From Flavobacteriales bacterium (GTDB taxonomy: Bacteria > Bacteroidota > Bacteroidia > Flavobacteriales_D > Crocinitomicaceae), in assembly GCA_015665275.1 (NCBI GenBank), contig JADFAL010000041.1, forward strand, positions 1-64,000: DNA of 64,000 nt. Direction: 5' to 3'. Every line of letters begins with the position of its first letter. Position 1 is the first letter of the stretch. Of this stretch, positions 8,276-17,575 are shown piece after piece. Position numbers and translations under genes: made by a program. A model generated the notes under the pieces. It was not told the DNA's origin, ran no database searches, and was given only the letters and a program-made list of their open reading frames with translations.

Positions 8276-8587
8276 ATGAGTTCAATGGAACTAGAAAATA
8301 AAGTAGTCGACATTCTGAAGACAATCTTCGATCCGGAAATTCCTGTGGACATTTTCGAATTGGGATTAATCTATGAAGTTAAGATCAACAAAGAAGGACA
8401 TGTCGACATAGAAATGACATTGACTTCCCCAAATTGTCCGGTCGCAGAATCTTTACCGAAAGAGGTTGAAGATAAAGTCGCTGGTGGAGAAGAATTTACT
8501 TCCTGCAAGGTGAATATCGTATTTGATCCACCTTGGGATAAAGACATGATGAGTGAAGAAGCTCAGTTGGAACTTGGGTTCCTTTAA
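8276..8587 (+). CDS. SufT-like DUF59/MIP18 family Fe-S assembly protein
   Basis: 103-residue single-domain DUF59 protein. The DPEIPVDIFELGLIYEV block and the conserved Cys in LTSPNCPVAESLP are both present. Family members (SufT, the MIP18 domain) help Fe-S cluster maturation or delivery to client proteins. It lies 2 nt after sufE, which supports that role. The start may be the ATG at 8276 or the one at 8285 (MELENK). I avoid a firm gene symbol because sufT is used inconsistently. Confidence 0.9.
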   Translation: MSSMELENKVVDILKTIFDPEIPVDIFELGLIYEVKINKEGHVDIEMTLTSPNCPVAESLPKEVEDKVAGGEEFTSCKVNIVFDPPWDKDMMSEEAQLELGFL

Positions 8588-8673
8588 AATCAATTAAAAA
8601 TCTTTTCGGTAGGACGAACTCCATTTTTGAAGGAATTTATTACTTCGTTTTGCCACCTCAAAATTATCATACT

Positions 8674-9918
8674 ATGAGACGTGTAGTCATCACTGGAATT
8701 GGCGCATTAACGCCCATTGGAAATGATTTGGATACTTTTTGGAGCAACTTGAAAGCCGGTAAAAGCGGTGCTGCTCCTATTACGTATTTCGACACTGAAA
8801 AATTCAAAGCAAAGTTTGCATGCGAGTTGAAAGATTTCAATCTGGAAGATCACTTTCACGTGAAGCAACGCAGACAATATGATAACTTCTCGTTATACGC
8901 TCTATATGCTGTTGATCAGGCCGTAACTCAAGGAAACATAGATTTTGAGTCCTTGAATCGCAATCGTATTGGAGTGATCTGGGGGTCAGGAAACGGTGGA
9001 ATTCAAACGTTTCAGGATCAAATGAAAGAATATTGTGAAGGCGATGGAACGCCTCGATTTACACCCTTCTTCATTCCTCGAATTTTGGTAGATATCGCAG
9101 CGGGGATTATTTCCATGAAATATGGATTACGTGGAGTTAATTTCTGTCCAGTTTCAGCTTGTGCAACTTCCAATACGGCAATCATTGAAGCATTCAACTA
9201 CATCCGTTGGAACAAAGCAGACATGATCATTACTGGAGGATCAGAAGCAGCAATTAACGAAGCAGCGATTGGAGGATTTGCATCTGCGCGCGCACTTTCA
9301 AAAAGAAATGACGATCCAGCTACGGCATCACGTCCGTTCGATGTGACAAGAGATGGATTCGTAATGGGTGAAGGAGCTGGAGCATTGGTTCTTGAAGATT
9401 ACGAACATGCCAAGAAACGCGGAGCGACGATCTACGGCGAGATTGTTGGTGGCGGAATGGCTGCCGATGCATATCATTTGACGGGGACACATCCAGAAGG
9501 TGAAGGCGCTGTGCTAGGAATGGAAGAAGCACTTCGTGAAGCCGAAATTACGGCCGAAGAGATTGACTACGTAAACATGCATGCTACTTCTACTCCATTG
9601 GGGGATAAATCCGAACTTATCGCAGCAGAACGTGTTTTTGGAAAGCGATCTTCTTTATCTATCTCCGCTACGAAATCGATGACGGGGCACCTATTAGGAG
9701 CCGCAGGAGCCATTGAAGGAATTGCCTGTGTAATGGCTTTACGCGAAGGAATAGTTCCGCCTACGATCAATACGACGGAGATTGAACCGGAATATGCAAA
9801 TCACTACGATTTCCCATTGGGAACTGCCAAACAGAAAGAAATGACCTACGCCATGAGTAATACCTTCGGCTTTGGAGGACATATCGCATCGGTACTTTTC
9901 AAGAAGTTCGAAGAGTAA
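8674..9918 (+). CDS. fabF: 3-oxoacyl-ACP synthase II
   Basis: 414-residue condensing enzyme of fatty acid elongation, cytoplasmic, using malonyl-ACP and acyl-ACP. The Cys-His-His catalytic triad is intact: VSACATSN near residue 167, NMHATSTPLGD near 307 and TKSMTGHLLGAAGA near 343. The track start at 8650 is a TTG; the ATG at 8674 (MRRVVITGIGALTP) matches the family N terminus exactly. Upstream TTTTG-rich sequence may be a weak promoter but has no exact -7 match. It is separated from the suf genes by 86 nt and is probably transcribed on its own. Confidence 0.95.
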   Translation: MRRVVITGIGALTPIGNDLDTFWSNLKAGKSGAAPITYFDTEKFKAKFACELKDFNLEDHFHVKQRRQYDNFSLYALYAVDQAVTQGNIDFESLNRNRIGVIWGSGNGGIQTFQDQMKEYCEGDGTPRFTPFFIPRILVDIAAGIISMKYGLRGVNFCPVSACATSNTAIIEAFNYIRWNKADMIITGGSEAAINEAAIGGFASARALSKRNDDPATASRPFDVTRDGFVMGEGAGALVLEDYEHAKKRGATIYGEIVGGGMAADAYHLTGTHPEGEGAVLGMEEALREAEITAEEIDYVNMHATSTPLGDKSELIAAERVFGKRSSLSISATKSMTGHLLGAAGAIEGIACVMALREGIVPPTINTTEIEPEYANHYDFPLGTAKQKEMTYAMSNTFGFGGHIASVLFKKFEE

Positions 9919-9960
9919 GCAGCATGTAACTTATTAGCTGCGGAATGTGTTATACTTCAC

Positions 9961-10518
9961 ATGCACGGCAAAAAGAGCATTTTCACGAATCCCTGCAGCG
10001 AATCTTGGGCAAACATGAGAGGAGACGAACGTCAACGCATGTGCTCTATATGCAAAGAGAAAGTTCAGGATATCTCTGCTTTGAGCTTAAAAGAAATCTC
10101 ACGTGAATATATTGATTCTGGGAAGTGCGTTAAAATGAACTCTGATCAAATTCAGTTCTTTCATTCGTTGCGTTCCGTATCAAAAGCAGCAGGTCTTTCA
10201 GCTGCCTTAATATTCTTTCCTTTCTCTCCTATTCAGGCGCAAGATCAAACTCCTAACGAGAGCCATTGCCTTATTTACGGTAAAATTAAAAGCAACATCG
10301 TTTCAAACCGAAACATTTATGTCATTATCGAAGGCAAGACGTATGAAACGAAAACCACGGAGCATGGAACCTTTAAGTTGAAAATTCCCAAAGGAAAGCA
10401 AATAGAAGATTCTAATATCCGACGCATTACAAATAAAAAAATTGAAGAAGATTATATTAGACTGAAGAGGGTTAGAATTCCCAAAGGGTTTAACGTCATT
10501 GGTACCCCTTCTTTTTAG
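9961..10518 (+). CDS. Membrane protein with Cys-rich cytoplasmic head and a small periplasmic beta domain
   Basis: 185 residues. The N-terminal 55 residues carry NPCSESWANM and RMCSICKEKVQDIS, a Cys pattern (PC-x-E-x-W...C-x2-C-x-K) that I recognise from many uncharacterised Bacteroidota membrane proteins. A hydrophobic stretch (AAGLSAALIFFPFSPIQA, about residues 73-90) should anchor it. A C-terminal region (YGKIKSN...GTFKLKIPKGK) then resembles a carboxypeptidase-regulatory-like beta domain. It lies 85 nt before the ECF sigma gene on the same strand, so it may belong to that system. Function unknown. Confidence 0.65.
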   Translation: MHGKKSIFTNPCSESWANMRGDERQRMCSICKEKVQDISALSLKEISREYIDSGKCVKMNSDQIQFFHSLRSVSKAAGLSAALIFFPFSPIQAQDQTPNESHCLIYGKIKSNIVSNRNIYVIIEGKTYETKTTEHGTFKLKIPKGKQIEDSNIRRITNKKIEEDYIRLKRVRIPKGFNVIGTPSF

Positions 10519-10603
10519 GCAAATCGAAGGCCGAAACACAATTCTTTTCAAGAAATTGGGTTACCTTCTTAGACCAACTAACATTAATGGGTAAAAGTCA
10601 ATC

Positions 10604-11167
10604 ATGACCGATCAGGAAATTATCCAAAGTATCCGGAACAAAAAGTTCGATCGAGCCGTGCGGGAATTGTATAAACATGAACCCATGATTCGTCGTACAC
10701 TGTTCAAATACGGTACTCCTGAGACGCTTGTACCCGAGATAATTAATGATGGGCTGGTGCTATTACTGGAGAAAACACAGCAACCGGATTTTCAACTAAC
10801 AAGCAAACTTTCAACCTACCTTACTGGAATATGTCTCAACCACTGGAGAAATCAAAGTCGTAAACTTTCTAACAAAGAAAAAGTAGTGCTCGATATAGAA
10901 ATAGCGCAGACCTACGCTTTTGTTGACTACGACGAAGAAAAAGAAGAAAAGCTCCAACTACTGGATACGATTTTGGAGAAAATTCAAGATCGATGCAAAC
11001 AGCTGCTTCGCTTGTTCTATTTCGAGAATGAACGAATGGCAGAAATCGCCAAAAAAATGGGATTTAGTTCCGAGAAATCGGCTAAAACTCAGAAGTACAA
11101 GTGCATGGAAAAAGCACATCAATTGGCGAAAAAAGAATTAAAAAACCTTGAAAATCCAGTAGCATGA
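10604..11167 (+). CDS. ECF-type RNA polymerase sigma factor
   Basis: 187-residue sigma-70 family protein of ECF size. Region 2 spans about residues 15-85 (ending KLSTYLTGICLNHWRNQSRKL). Region 4 has a helix-turn-helix near residues 125-175 (RCKQLLRLFYFENERMAEIAKKMGF). A very acidic/lysine linker (DYDEEKEEKLQ) lies between them. The stop overlaps the start of the next gene (ATGA), the normal layout for a sigma/anti-sigma pair. No exact TAnnTTTG box lies upstream; ECF genes are often autoregulated by their own promoter type. Confidence 0.88.
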   Translation: MTDQEIIQSIRNKKFDRAVRELYKHEPMIRRTLFKYGTPETLVPEIINDGLVLLLEKTQQPDFQLTSKLSTYLTGICLNHWRNQSRKLSNKEKVVLDIEIAQTYAFVDYDEEKEEKLQLLDTILEKIQDRCKQLLRLFYFENERMAEIAKKMGFSSEKSAKTQKYKCMEKAHQLAKKELKNLENPVA

Positions 11168-14100
11168 GACCAGAACTAGAACAACTTGCTCAAATAGATT
11201 CGTACGTAAACAATACGTTGAGTGCTGCTGAATCTGCGGCGTTTGAAGCCGAAATGGCTATAAATCCGGCAATGAAAGAAGCCGTAGAAACACAAAATTT
11301 ATTAATTACGGCGGTGAACCGAAAAGCGCTTCTGGCGCAGGTAGTCGCCGCGGCTCCAGCAACGGTTATGCCACCAAGAGATGGATCGATTTTATCCAAA
11401 TTCAAATGGCCCATCATTCTTTCATCCGTGATTGTAGGAGCCGTGATTTCATTCTTTGCCCTGAGAGGAGATAATGAAGAATTACAGAAATCGCATGACA
11501 ACATTCACGCAAATGCTTCCAATGAACCATCTGAAAGTGAAGGTCTTCGAGCCAGTCGAGAAGTCGATTTTACGTACATCCCTGCCAATCCAGATATCGT
11601 TAAGACTTCACGTCGTCAATTTGGTGGATTAGAAACATGGGGTGCTCCAGAATTACAGCAAATCACCATCGATCCTACCCAAGACGAATTGATCGAATGC
11701 AAGGATGGAACCGTGATTTTCGTACCGGAAGATGCCTTTGTAGATGCTAATGGAAATGTTATTGCAGAGCCGGTAACTTTAGAAATCATCGAGGCGCTTA
11801 CCATGGATAAAATTGTAGCGTACAATCTCGCAACAATGAACGGTGACAACGCACTGAAATCTGGCGGAATGGTATATGTGCAACCGAAATTGAATGGTGT
11901 CAACCTCGAATTGGCCGAAGGCAAATCATTGCACATTGAAGTACCTACAGATGAGTACGACAGCGATATGCAAGCCTGGCGAGGGGTTCCCGATGGAAAT
12001 GGGAATTTGAATTGGGAAAACCCTCAGGCTATAGAAAATTACCTGATCCCAGTGGCTATGAGTTCGCTCGACTTCCTTCCAAATGGATTCCGGGAGGAGG
12101 TTGCAGCGACGCTTCCATTTAAGAGTTATAAAACAAGTTCTCGTGAATTGGAAGACAGCTTGTATTTTTCATTGAGCATTCCATCTGATTACGCCGGAGA
12201 TGATCGTAAGGTTGAAGTTACTGCACCAACGAACCGAGGAAAAACTGTAATTACTGACAAGACGGGTAAAGTTCTAGAGAGCAATACGAATACGACGGAA
12301 GCTCCACGCCAATCCAATAGAAAGGGCCTTTACCGCATTGATAAAAGAGGAAAGGTGCAAAAAGGAATCGGTGGAGTTCAATTCCAAAATCTTCCTGATA
12401 GAGACGATATCACGGCAACGTTCAACTTGAAGGACAAACTGTACAATACGCGAATAGATTCATCAGTATTAAAAACAGACCTTTTGGGATTTGTAAGCAT
12501 AACGTTGAAGAGTAAAGACTGCGCCCCTTACACAATCAATAATGTCTTGGTTGAAGAGGAAAAGATAGTTTTTGTCGATTGTTATGATTGGGGTTGCGGC
12601 GTTCAAAAGAACGAAGAACCGTGTGAGAAATGCTACATCAATCCTTCGGATATTTTCGCAATTCATCAGCCAGAATTTGAAGAAACATTCCTTGCTACTC
12701 GAGAATTTCAAGAGCGTTTGCAAGCACTTCATAAAATTGAAAACGCACAGCCATTATTCGGACTTTACATTAATAATCTGGATAAGAACCTACACGAAAT
12801 TGATCGTCAAGTAGCCGATCGTTTGACCGGCAACGACAAAAGAACGTTCGAAGAGTTCGCCGCAGAAATACTGACGACGGTAAAACCAAATGGACAGGAA
12901 TACGCAGAATTGAAAAAGTTCTACTCGGCGAAATTGAACGAGCAGCGGCAAAAGACACGAAAAGCGCAGGAAGCGCACGCTCAGAAATCAGCAGCTGAAC
13001 TTCAAGCCGTACAAGACGAAATGGCGCAATTACGATTTGATTTCAATCAGAGTCAACGGTTAATCCAGTCGAAGTATGCGCCGAAAAGATCAAAAGGTGT
13101 AAGTCCACCACGCGGTGATTTCATGAGTTCCCCAAGTTCATTTCAAGCACCACAGCAGTTTCAGAATACCAACCCACAAGTGGGACAACAAGCAGCCTAC
13201 AAAGTGAATTGGTATGGTACCGGATGGATGAACATCGATGGGTTTCTTCATGAACTCTCGAAAGGGAAAAAACAAATTCCGATCCATGTGGCCGATTCTA
13301 AAGGAATGAAGGTATACCAATCGGTAAATTCAATGAATACGCTTCTGACATTGAACAAAACAGACGAAGGGTATAATGCCTATTTCCCCACTGCAAATAG
13401 TGCAACTTTCGTTAAGAGTTTAGCACTTGGAGTGAGTCGCTCCGCAGATGGACAATTGAAAGTTGCTGCTCAATTTTTCAATCCTTACGCTTCAAGCGCT
13501 ATCACCTTGAATGACTGGGAATCAGTATCCGAAGATGAGTTCAAGCAAAGATTGAAAAACTTGTACCCAGGAGGGAGGAGATTACTTAAGGCAATAAAGA
13601 CAGAAGAAAGACTAAATCAAGAAGCAGAAGAAAGAAAACGCCGTGCAGAGGAGCAACGAAAGAAGCAAGAAAAAGAGTTGAAGGCGTTAGAAGATGAATT
13701 CCAGAAAAGTAATGCACAGCTAGAGGCGAAAACGGAAAAAATCCGAATGCGTCAGGCGGCCGAGCGTTCTTATATGCAACATTTGGAAGACTTCATTAAT
13801 CCATGTCATGCGAATTATGGCAAATCCTCAGTAGTGAGTCGATCGACGGGCGGAATTGTAGAATTCCCTGACGAAGAAGCTCAATTCCCGGGCGGAACGG
13901 TAGAGTTTATGCGTTGGATTTCCCACAACGTCCAATACCCTCAAGGAGCTATGGATGCTGGAGTTCAAGGAAAGATATTTGTAGAGTTTGTCGTTGAACC
14001 GGACGGAAGTGCATCTAATGTTAAAATAAGCAACAGCGACCCAAGAACGAAATTGTTAGAGGCCGAAGCGGTTCGATTGGTTCAAGGAATGCCTCCCTGG

Positions 14101-14172
14101 AAGAGCGGACAAATGAGTGGAGAAAACGTCAGAACAAGATGTCGCATTCCAATAATCTTTACGCTTGACTAG
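11164..14172 (+). CDS. Giant anti-sigma-like membrane protein with C-terminal TonB domain
   Basis: 1002 residues. The N terminus (IDSYVNNTLSAAESAAFEAE) matches the short cytoplasmic anti-sigma domain common in Bacteroidota. One membrane helix lies at about residues 79-100. The periplasmic part has a beta-rich domain at about 165-320 (DGTVIFVPEDAF...SGGMVYVQPK), a Cys cluster near 475-490 (DWGCG, EPCEKCY), and coiled coils at about 590-640 and 810-875. A TonB_C-like domain covers about 903-1002 (QFPGGTVEFMRWI...NVQYPQGAMDAGVQG). The overlap with the sigma gene supports sigma control. The TonB end is unexpected: no ExbB, ExbD or TonB-dependent receptor lies nearby. Domain calls are by eye; the middle is unassigned. 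Confidence 0.75.
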   Translation: MRPELEQLAQIDSYVNNTLSAAESAAFEAEMAINPAMKEAVETQNLLITAVNRKALLAQVVAAAPATVMPPRDGSILSKFKWPIILSSVIVGAVISFFALRGDNEELQKSHDNIHANASNEPSESEGLRASREVDFTYIPANPDIVKTSRRQFGGLETWGAPELQQITIDPTQDELIECKDGTVIFVPEDAFVDANGNVIAEPVTLEIIEALTMDKIVAYNLATMNGDNALKSGGMVYVQPKLNGVNLELAEGKSLHIEVPTDEYDSDMQAWRGVPDGNGNLNWENPQAIENYLIPVAMSSLDFLPNGFREEVAATLPFKSYKTSSRELEDSLYFSLSIPSDYAGDDRKVEVTAPTNRGKTVITDKTGKVLESNTNTTEAPRQSNRKGLYRIDKRGKVQKGIGGVQFQNLPDRDDITATFNLKDKLYNTRIDSSVLKTDLLGFVSITLKSKDCAPYTINNVLVEEEKIVFVDCYDWGCGVQKNEEPCEKCYINPSDIFAIHQPEFEETFLATREFQERLQALHKIENAQPLFGLYINNLDKNLHEIDRQVADRLTGNDKRTFEEFAAEILTTVKPNGQEYAELKKFYSAKLNEQRQKTRKAQEAHAQKSAAELQAVQDEMAQLRFDFNQSQRLIQSKYAPKRSKGVSPPRGDFMSSPSSFQAPQQFQNTNPQVGQQAAYKVNWYGTGWMNIDGFLHELSKGKKQIPIHVADSKGMKVYQSVNSMNTLLTLNKTDEGYNAYFPTANSATFVKSLALGVSRSADGQLKVAAQFFNPYASSAITLNDWESVSEDEFKQRLKNLYPGGRRLLKAIKTEERLNQEAEERKRRAEEQRKKQEKELKALEDEFQKSNAQLEAKTEKIRMRQAAERSYMQHLEDFINPCHANYGKSSVVSRSTGGIVEFPDEEAQFPGGTVEFMRWISHNVQYPQGAMDAGVQGKIFVEFVVEPDGSASNVKISNSDPRTKLLEAEAVRLVQGMPPWKSGQMSGENVRTRCRIPIIFTLD

Positions 14173-14770
14173 CCGCTTTCTTTTTTTCATACCAGCGTAC
14201 GAAGTGTAAGGCCGATCGGTAATCCTTTGAATGGATACGAAAGACGTGTTGCTTGTTGAATACTGTGATGTGAATTCTTCCTTCTTCAGCGCGTACTTCA
14301 GAAACGTGTCGCCATGGAATAAGTAGGCTCCGCTCGCCCGGCAGCTTTATTCCACTAATGTACCATCGAATGCCCGTTGTGAAGTTTTGCAAATGCCCAG
14401 AGAACAAATTATAGATTAAGCCTGTGAATATCAAATAGCCACAACTTAAAATATTCTGTCCAGGAAGATAAACTTCTATATAGTCGTAAGCCCAGTAAGC
14501 AATCACAACGAATACGATTCCAGCTAGCCCCCTTAGGATCATTTCTCGAGTTGATTGTTTAACGCGACAATAATCAACAGCGTTTTTTAAGTCTGTATTA
14601 ATGGCTTTTCGTCTTCCCATTCCTCTCAATACTAAGTAAAGAGACGGAATGATTAAGTGATACTGGAACTCCGTAAAATATGCTGATGCGAACAAAACAA
14701 TCCAGCTAAGGATGTCTATTCCATCCCAAAGCGCGTATTTTCTTTTGAATTGATTCAAGGAATATTGCAA
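14159..14770 (-). CDS. Uncharacterised membrane protein (last gene of the uvrA unit)
   Basis: 203 residues, not recognised. About four hydrophobic segments lie at roughly 18-33, 40-50, 80-100 and 105-125. A polar C-terminal tail (IPWRHVSEVRAEEGRIHITVFNKQHVFRIH) could be a small PH-like beta domain. The start is a TTG directly after the uvrA stop (TAATTG), with no ATG nearby, so translation is probably coupled. Its 3' end overlaps the convergent anti-sigma/TonB gene by 14 bp. Function unknown. Confidence 0.6.
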   Translation of the reverse strand: MQYSLNQFKRKYALWDGIDILSWIVLFASAYFTEFQYHLIIPSLYLVLRGMGRRKAINTDLKNAVDYCRVKQSTREMILRGLAGIVFVVIAYWAYDYIEVYLPGQNILSCGYLIFTGLIYNLFSGHLQNFTTGIRWYISGIKLPGERSLLIPWRHVSEVRAEEGRIHITVFNKQHVFRIHSKDYRSALHFVRWYEKKKAASQA

Positions 14771-17575
14771 TTATTTCAATTCCATTTCCAAATACCTTGC
14801 AGTATGTGAAGTGTGCTTAGCTTTCTTCACAATTTGCTCTGGCGTTCCGGAACAAACGATCTTTCCTCCGCCTTTTCCTCCTTCCGGGCCGATATCAACA
14901 AGGTGATCCGCAACTTTTACGATGTCAAGATTGTGTTCGATGACCAAGACCGTATTACCTTCGCCTACCAATCTTTGCAACACTTCTAACAACATATTGA
15001 TGTCTTCGAAATGCAACCCTGTAGACGGTTCATCGAGAATATACATGGTGTTTCCTGTACTCTTCTTCGAAAGTTCAGATGACAGTTTGATGCGTTGCGC
15101 CTCTCCACCTGACAAGGTCGTAGAAGGCTGGCCGAGTTTCACATATCCCAAACCAACCGATTTCAGCGTTGATAAGATCCTATGAATTTTAGGAATGTTC
15201 TCGAAGAAGCCAGTAGCATCAGCAATGGTCATTTCTAAGACATCGCTGATCGATTTCCCACGGAAACGCACCTCCAATGTTTCTCGATTGTATCGTTTTC
15301 CATTACACGTTTCGCACTCCACGTATACGTCTGGCAAGAAGTTCATTTCAATCAACTTCATTCCGCCACCGCGACACGTCTCGCAACGTCCACCTTTCAC
15401 ATTGAAGGAGAACCTTCCGGGCTTGTATCCGCGAATTTGCGCTTCAGGAAGCCCCGCGTACAACGATCGAATTTCATCAAACAGTTTCGTATACGTCGCT
15501 GGATTTGATCGTGGCGTTCTTCCAATCGGACTTTGATCAATTTCAATCACCTTGTCCAAGTGTTCGATTCCAGAAATGGATTTATAAGGCAACGGTTTCT
15601 TTACTCCATTATAGATCTCAGCCAACAAAATTGGGTACAAGGTCTGATTAATCAAGGAAGATTTTCCACTTCCTGAAACTCCAGTAACGCAGGTAAAGGT
15701 TCCCAGCGGAATAGTGAGATTGACTGAATCCAGATTCCTTCCAGAGGCCCCTTTCAAAACCAATTTTTTACCATTTCCTTTACGACGCTTCGTTGGAACC
15801 TCTATTTTCTTTTGTCCCGTTAAGTATTGATTGGTTAAGGAATCGACATTTGTTAATTCGGCAATAGGAGCTGCATTTACAATTTGGCCGCCATGAACGC
15901 CAGCACCTGGGCCAATGTCTACCACAAAGTCTGCGGCCTCAATCATTTCCTTATCGTGTTCTACCACAATTACGGAGTTTCCGGTGTCTCGCAAGCGTTT
16001 TAGTGATGTAATCAATCGTGAGTTATCGCGTTGATGCAATCCAATGGAAGGTTCGTCCAAAACATAGAGAACATTCATCAATTCACTTCCAATTTGCGTT
16101 GCCAAGCGAATACGCTGTGCCTCGCCGCCGGATAACGTTTTCGCCGATCGATGCAGTGACAAGTAGGTCAGTCCAACTTCAACAATGAAGCCCAAGCGCG
16201 CGTTGATTTCTTTGAGGATTTCAACGGCAATGTGTCGTTTTTTATCATCGAGATGGGATTCCACCTCTTTGAACCAATTGGCTACCTCTTCGATATCCAT
16301 TTGGGCCAAATCTCCTATATTCTTACCTCCAATTCGGAAATAATGTGCTTCCTTTTTGATCCGTGTTCCATTACACACAGAACATATTTTCTTGTTCATG
16401 AAGCTTTGTGCCCAGCGTTGAATTGCCGCCGAACTTTCTTCTGAGTGACGCGTAATGAAGCTAATAACCCCTTCAAAAACTACGGATTTGTTCTTATTCG
16501 AACGTACGATACCTTCATTTCCATAAAGGATCACCTGCAGCACTTCTTCATCGATATCCTCAATTTTTGTAGTCAATTTGTAGTTTTCCTGTTCAAGGTA
16601 ACGCTCCAACCTTTCGAAAATCCACGTGCGTTTTGAGGGACCAATGGGAACAATTCCTCCGGCCTTTATGCTTTTGCTTTTATCCGGGATAATTTTGGCA
16701 ATGTCTACTTCAGAAACCTCTCCCAAACCACTACATTTCTTACAGGCTCCGTAGGGAGAGTTGAACGAAAATAAATTGGGTTCTGGATCAGGATAACTAA
16801 TGCCGCTGGTAGGACACATCAACGTTCTGGAAAAATGACGCACCTCATCCGATTCGAATTCCATGAGCATCATTGATTTCCCTCCATGCTTCATCGCCAT
16901 AACCACAGCATCGTAAATGCGCTGTCGGTACTTTTTATCTACCTGCAGACGATCAATTACGATATCAATATCGTGGATCTTATAGCGATCCAGTTTCATT
17001 CCTTTTTGAATATCCTGTAATTCACCATCGACGCGAACTTTGGTAAATCCTAGTTTGGTAATTTGTTCGAACAATTCTCGGTAATGTCCTTTTCGCCCTT
17101 TGATTTTAGGCGCTAACACAATCACTTTCTTGCCGGCATATTTCTCAATAATCAGATCTACTATTTGATCATCGGAGTACTTTACCATTTCTTCATCCGT
17201 CACGTATGAATACGCCGTGCTGACGCGGGCGAAAAGCAATCGCATGAAGTCATAAATTTCGGTAATGGTTCCTACCGTTGAGCGAGGCGATCTGGATACT
17301 GTTTTCTGCTCGATGGAAATGACAGGGCTCAACCCGTCGATTTTATCTACATCTGGACGTTCCAATCCACCTAAAAATTGACGCGCGTATGCCGAGAATG
17401 TTTCAATATAACGTCGTTGTCCTTCGGCAAAAATTGTGTCAAATGCCAAAGAAGATTTTCCACTTCCACTCAAACCCGTAAACACAACCAATTCATTCCT
17501 TGGAATTTTTAGGTCTACGTTTTTCAGGTTATGCTCCCTTGCACCGTACACTTCTATGTACTCTTTCTTACTCAC
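14771..17575 (-). CDS. uvrA: Excinuclease ABC subunit A
   Basis: 934-residue UvrA, the damage-recognition ATPase of nucleotide excision repair. It has two ABC ATPase modules: Walker A GLSGSGKSSLAFDT near residue 34 and GVSGSGKSSLINQT near 633. Signature motifs LSGGEAQRIRLATQ and LSGGEAQRIKLSSE are present, as are zinc-binding Cys pairs (CKKCSGLG, CETCRGGGMK, CETCNGK). It starts with a GTG that overlaps the stop of the transglycosylase gene (GTGA). Length is typical. UvrB and UvrC are not in the window. Confidence 0.97.
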   Translation of the reverse strand: MSKKEYIEVYGAREHNLKNVDLKIPRNELVVFTGLSGSGKSSLAFDTIFAEGQRRYIETFSAYARQFLGGLERPDVDKIDGLSPVISIEQKTVSRSPRSTVGTITEIYDFMRLLFARVSTAYSYVTDEEMVKYSDDQIVDLIIEKYAGKKVIVLAPKIKGRKGHYRELFEQITKLGFTKVRVDGELQDIQKGMKLDRYKIHDIDIVIDRLQVDKKYRQRIYDAVVMAMKHGGKSMMLMEFESDEVRHFSRTLMCPTSGISYPDPEPNLFSFNSPYGACKKCSGLGEVSEVDIAKIIPDKSKSIKAGGIVPIGPSKRTWIFERLERYLEQENYKLTTKIEDIDEEVLQVILYGNEGIVRSNKNKSVVFEGVISFITRHSEESSAAIQRWAQSFMNKKICSVCNGTRIKKEAHYFRIGGKNIGDLAQMDIEEVANWFKEVESHLDDKKRHIAVEILKEINARLGFIVEVGLTYLSLHRSAKTLSGGEAQRIRLATQIGSELMNVLYVLDEPSIGLHQRDNSRLITSLKRLRDTGNSVIVVEHDKEMIEAADFVVDIGPGAGVHGGQIVNAAPIAELTNVDSLTNQYLTGQKKIEVPTKRRKGNGKKLVLKGASGRNLDSVNLTIPLGTFTCVTGVSGSGKSSLINQTLYPILLAEIYNGVKKPLPYKSISGIEHLDKVIEIDQSPIGRTPRSNPATYTKLFDEIRSLYAGLPEAQIRGYKPGRFSFNVKGGRCETCRGGGMKLIEMNFLPDVYVECETCNGKRYNRETLEVRFRGKSISDVLEMTIADATGFFENIPKIHRILSTLKSVGLGYVKLGQPSTTLSGGEAQRIKLSSELSKKSTGNTMYILDEPSTGLHFEDINMLLEVLQRLVGEGNTVLVIEHNLDIVKVADHLVDIGPEGGKGGGKIVCSGTPEQIVKKAKHTSHTARYLEMELK

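Noticed and set aside
10920-11141. 73-residue plus-strand ORF inside the sigma gene
   Set aside because: It is an alternative frame of the Lys-rich 3' half of the sigma gene, with no protein features of its own.
12572-12814. 80-residue ORF inside the anti-sigma/TonB gene
   Set aside because: Out-of-frame shadow of a long, well-supported coding region; no signal, motif or spacing supports it.
15195-15536. 113-residue plus-strand ORF opposite uvrA
   Set aside because: Antisense shadow of a highly conserved gene.
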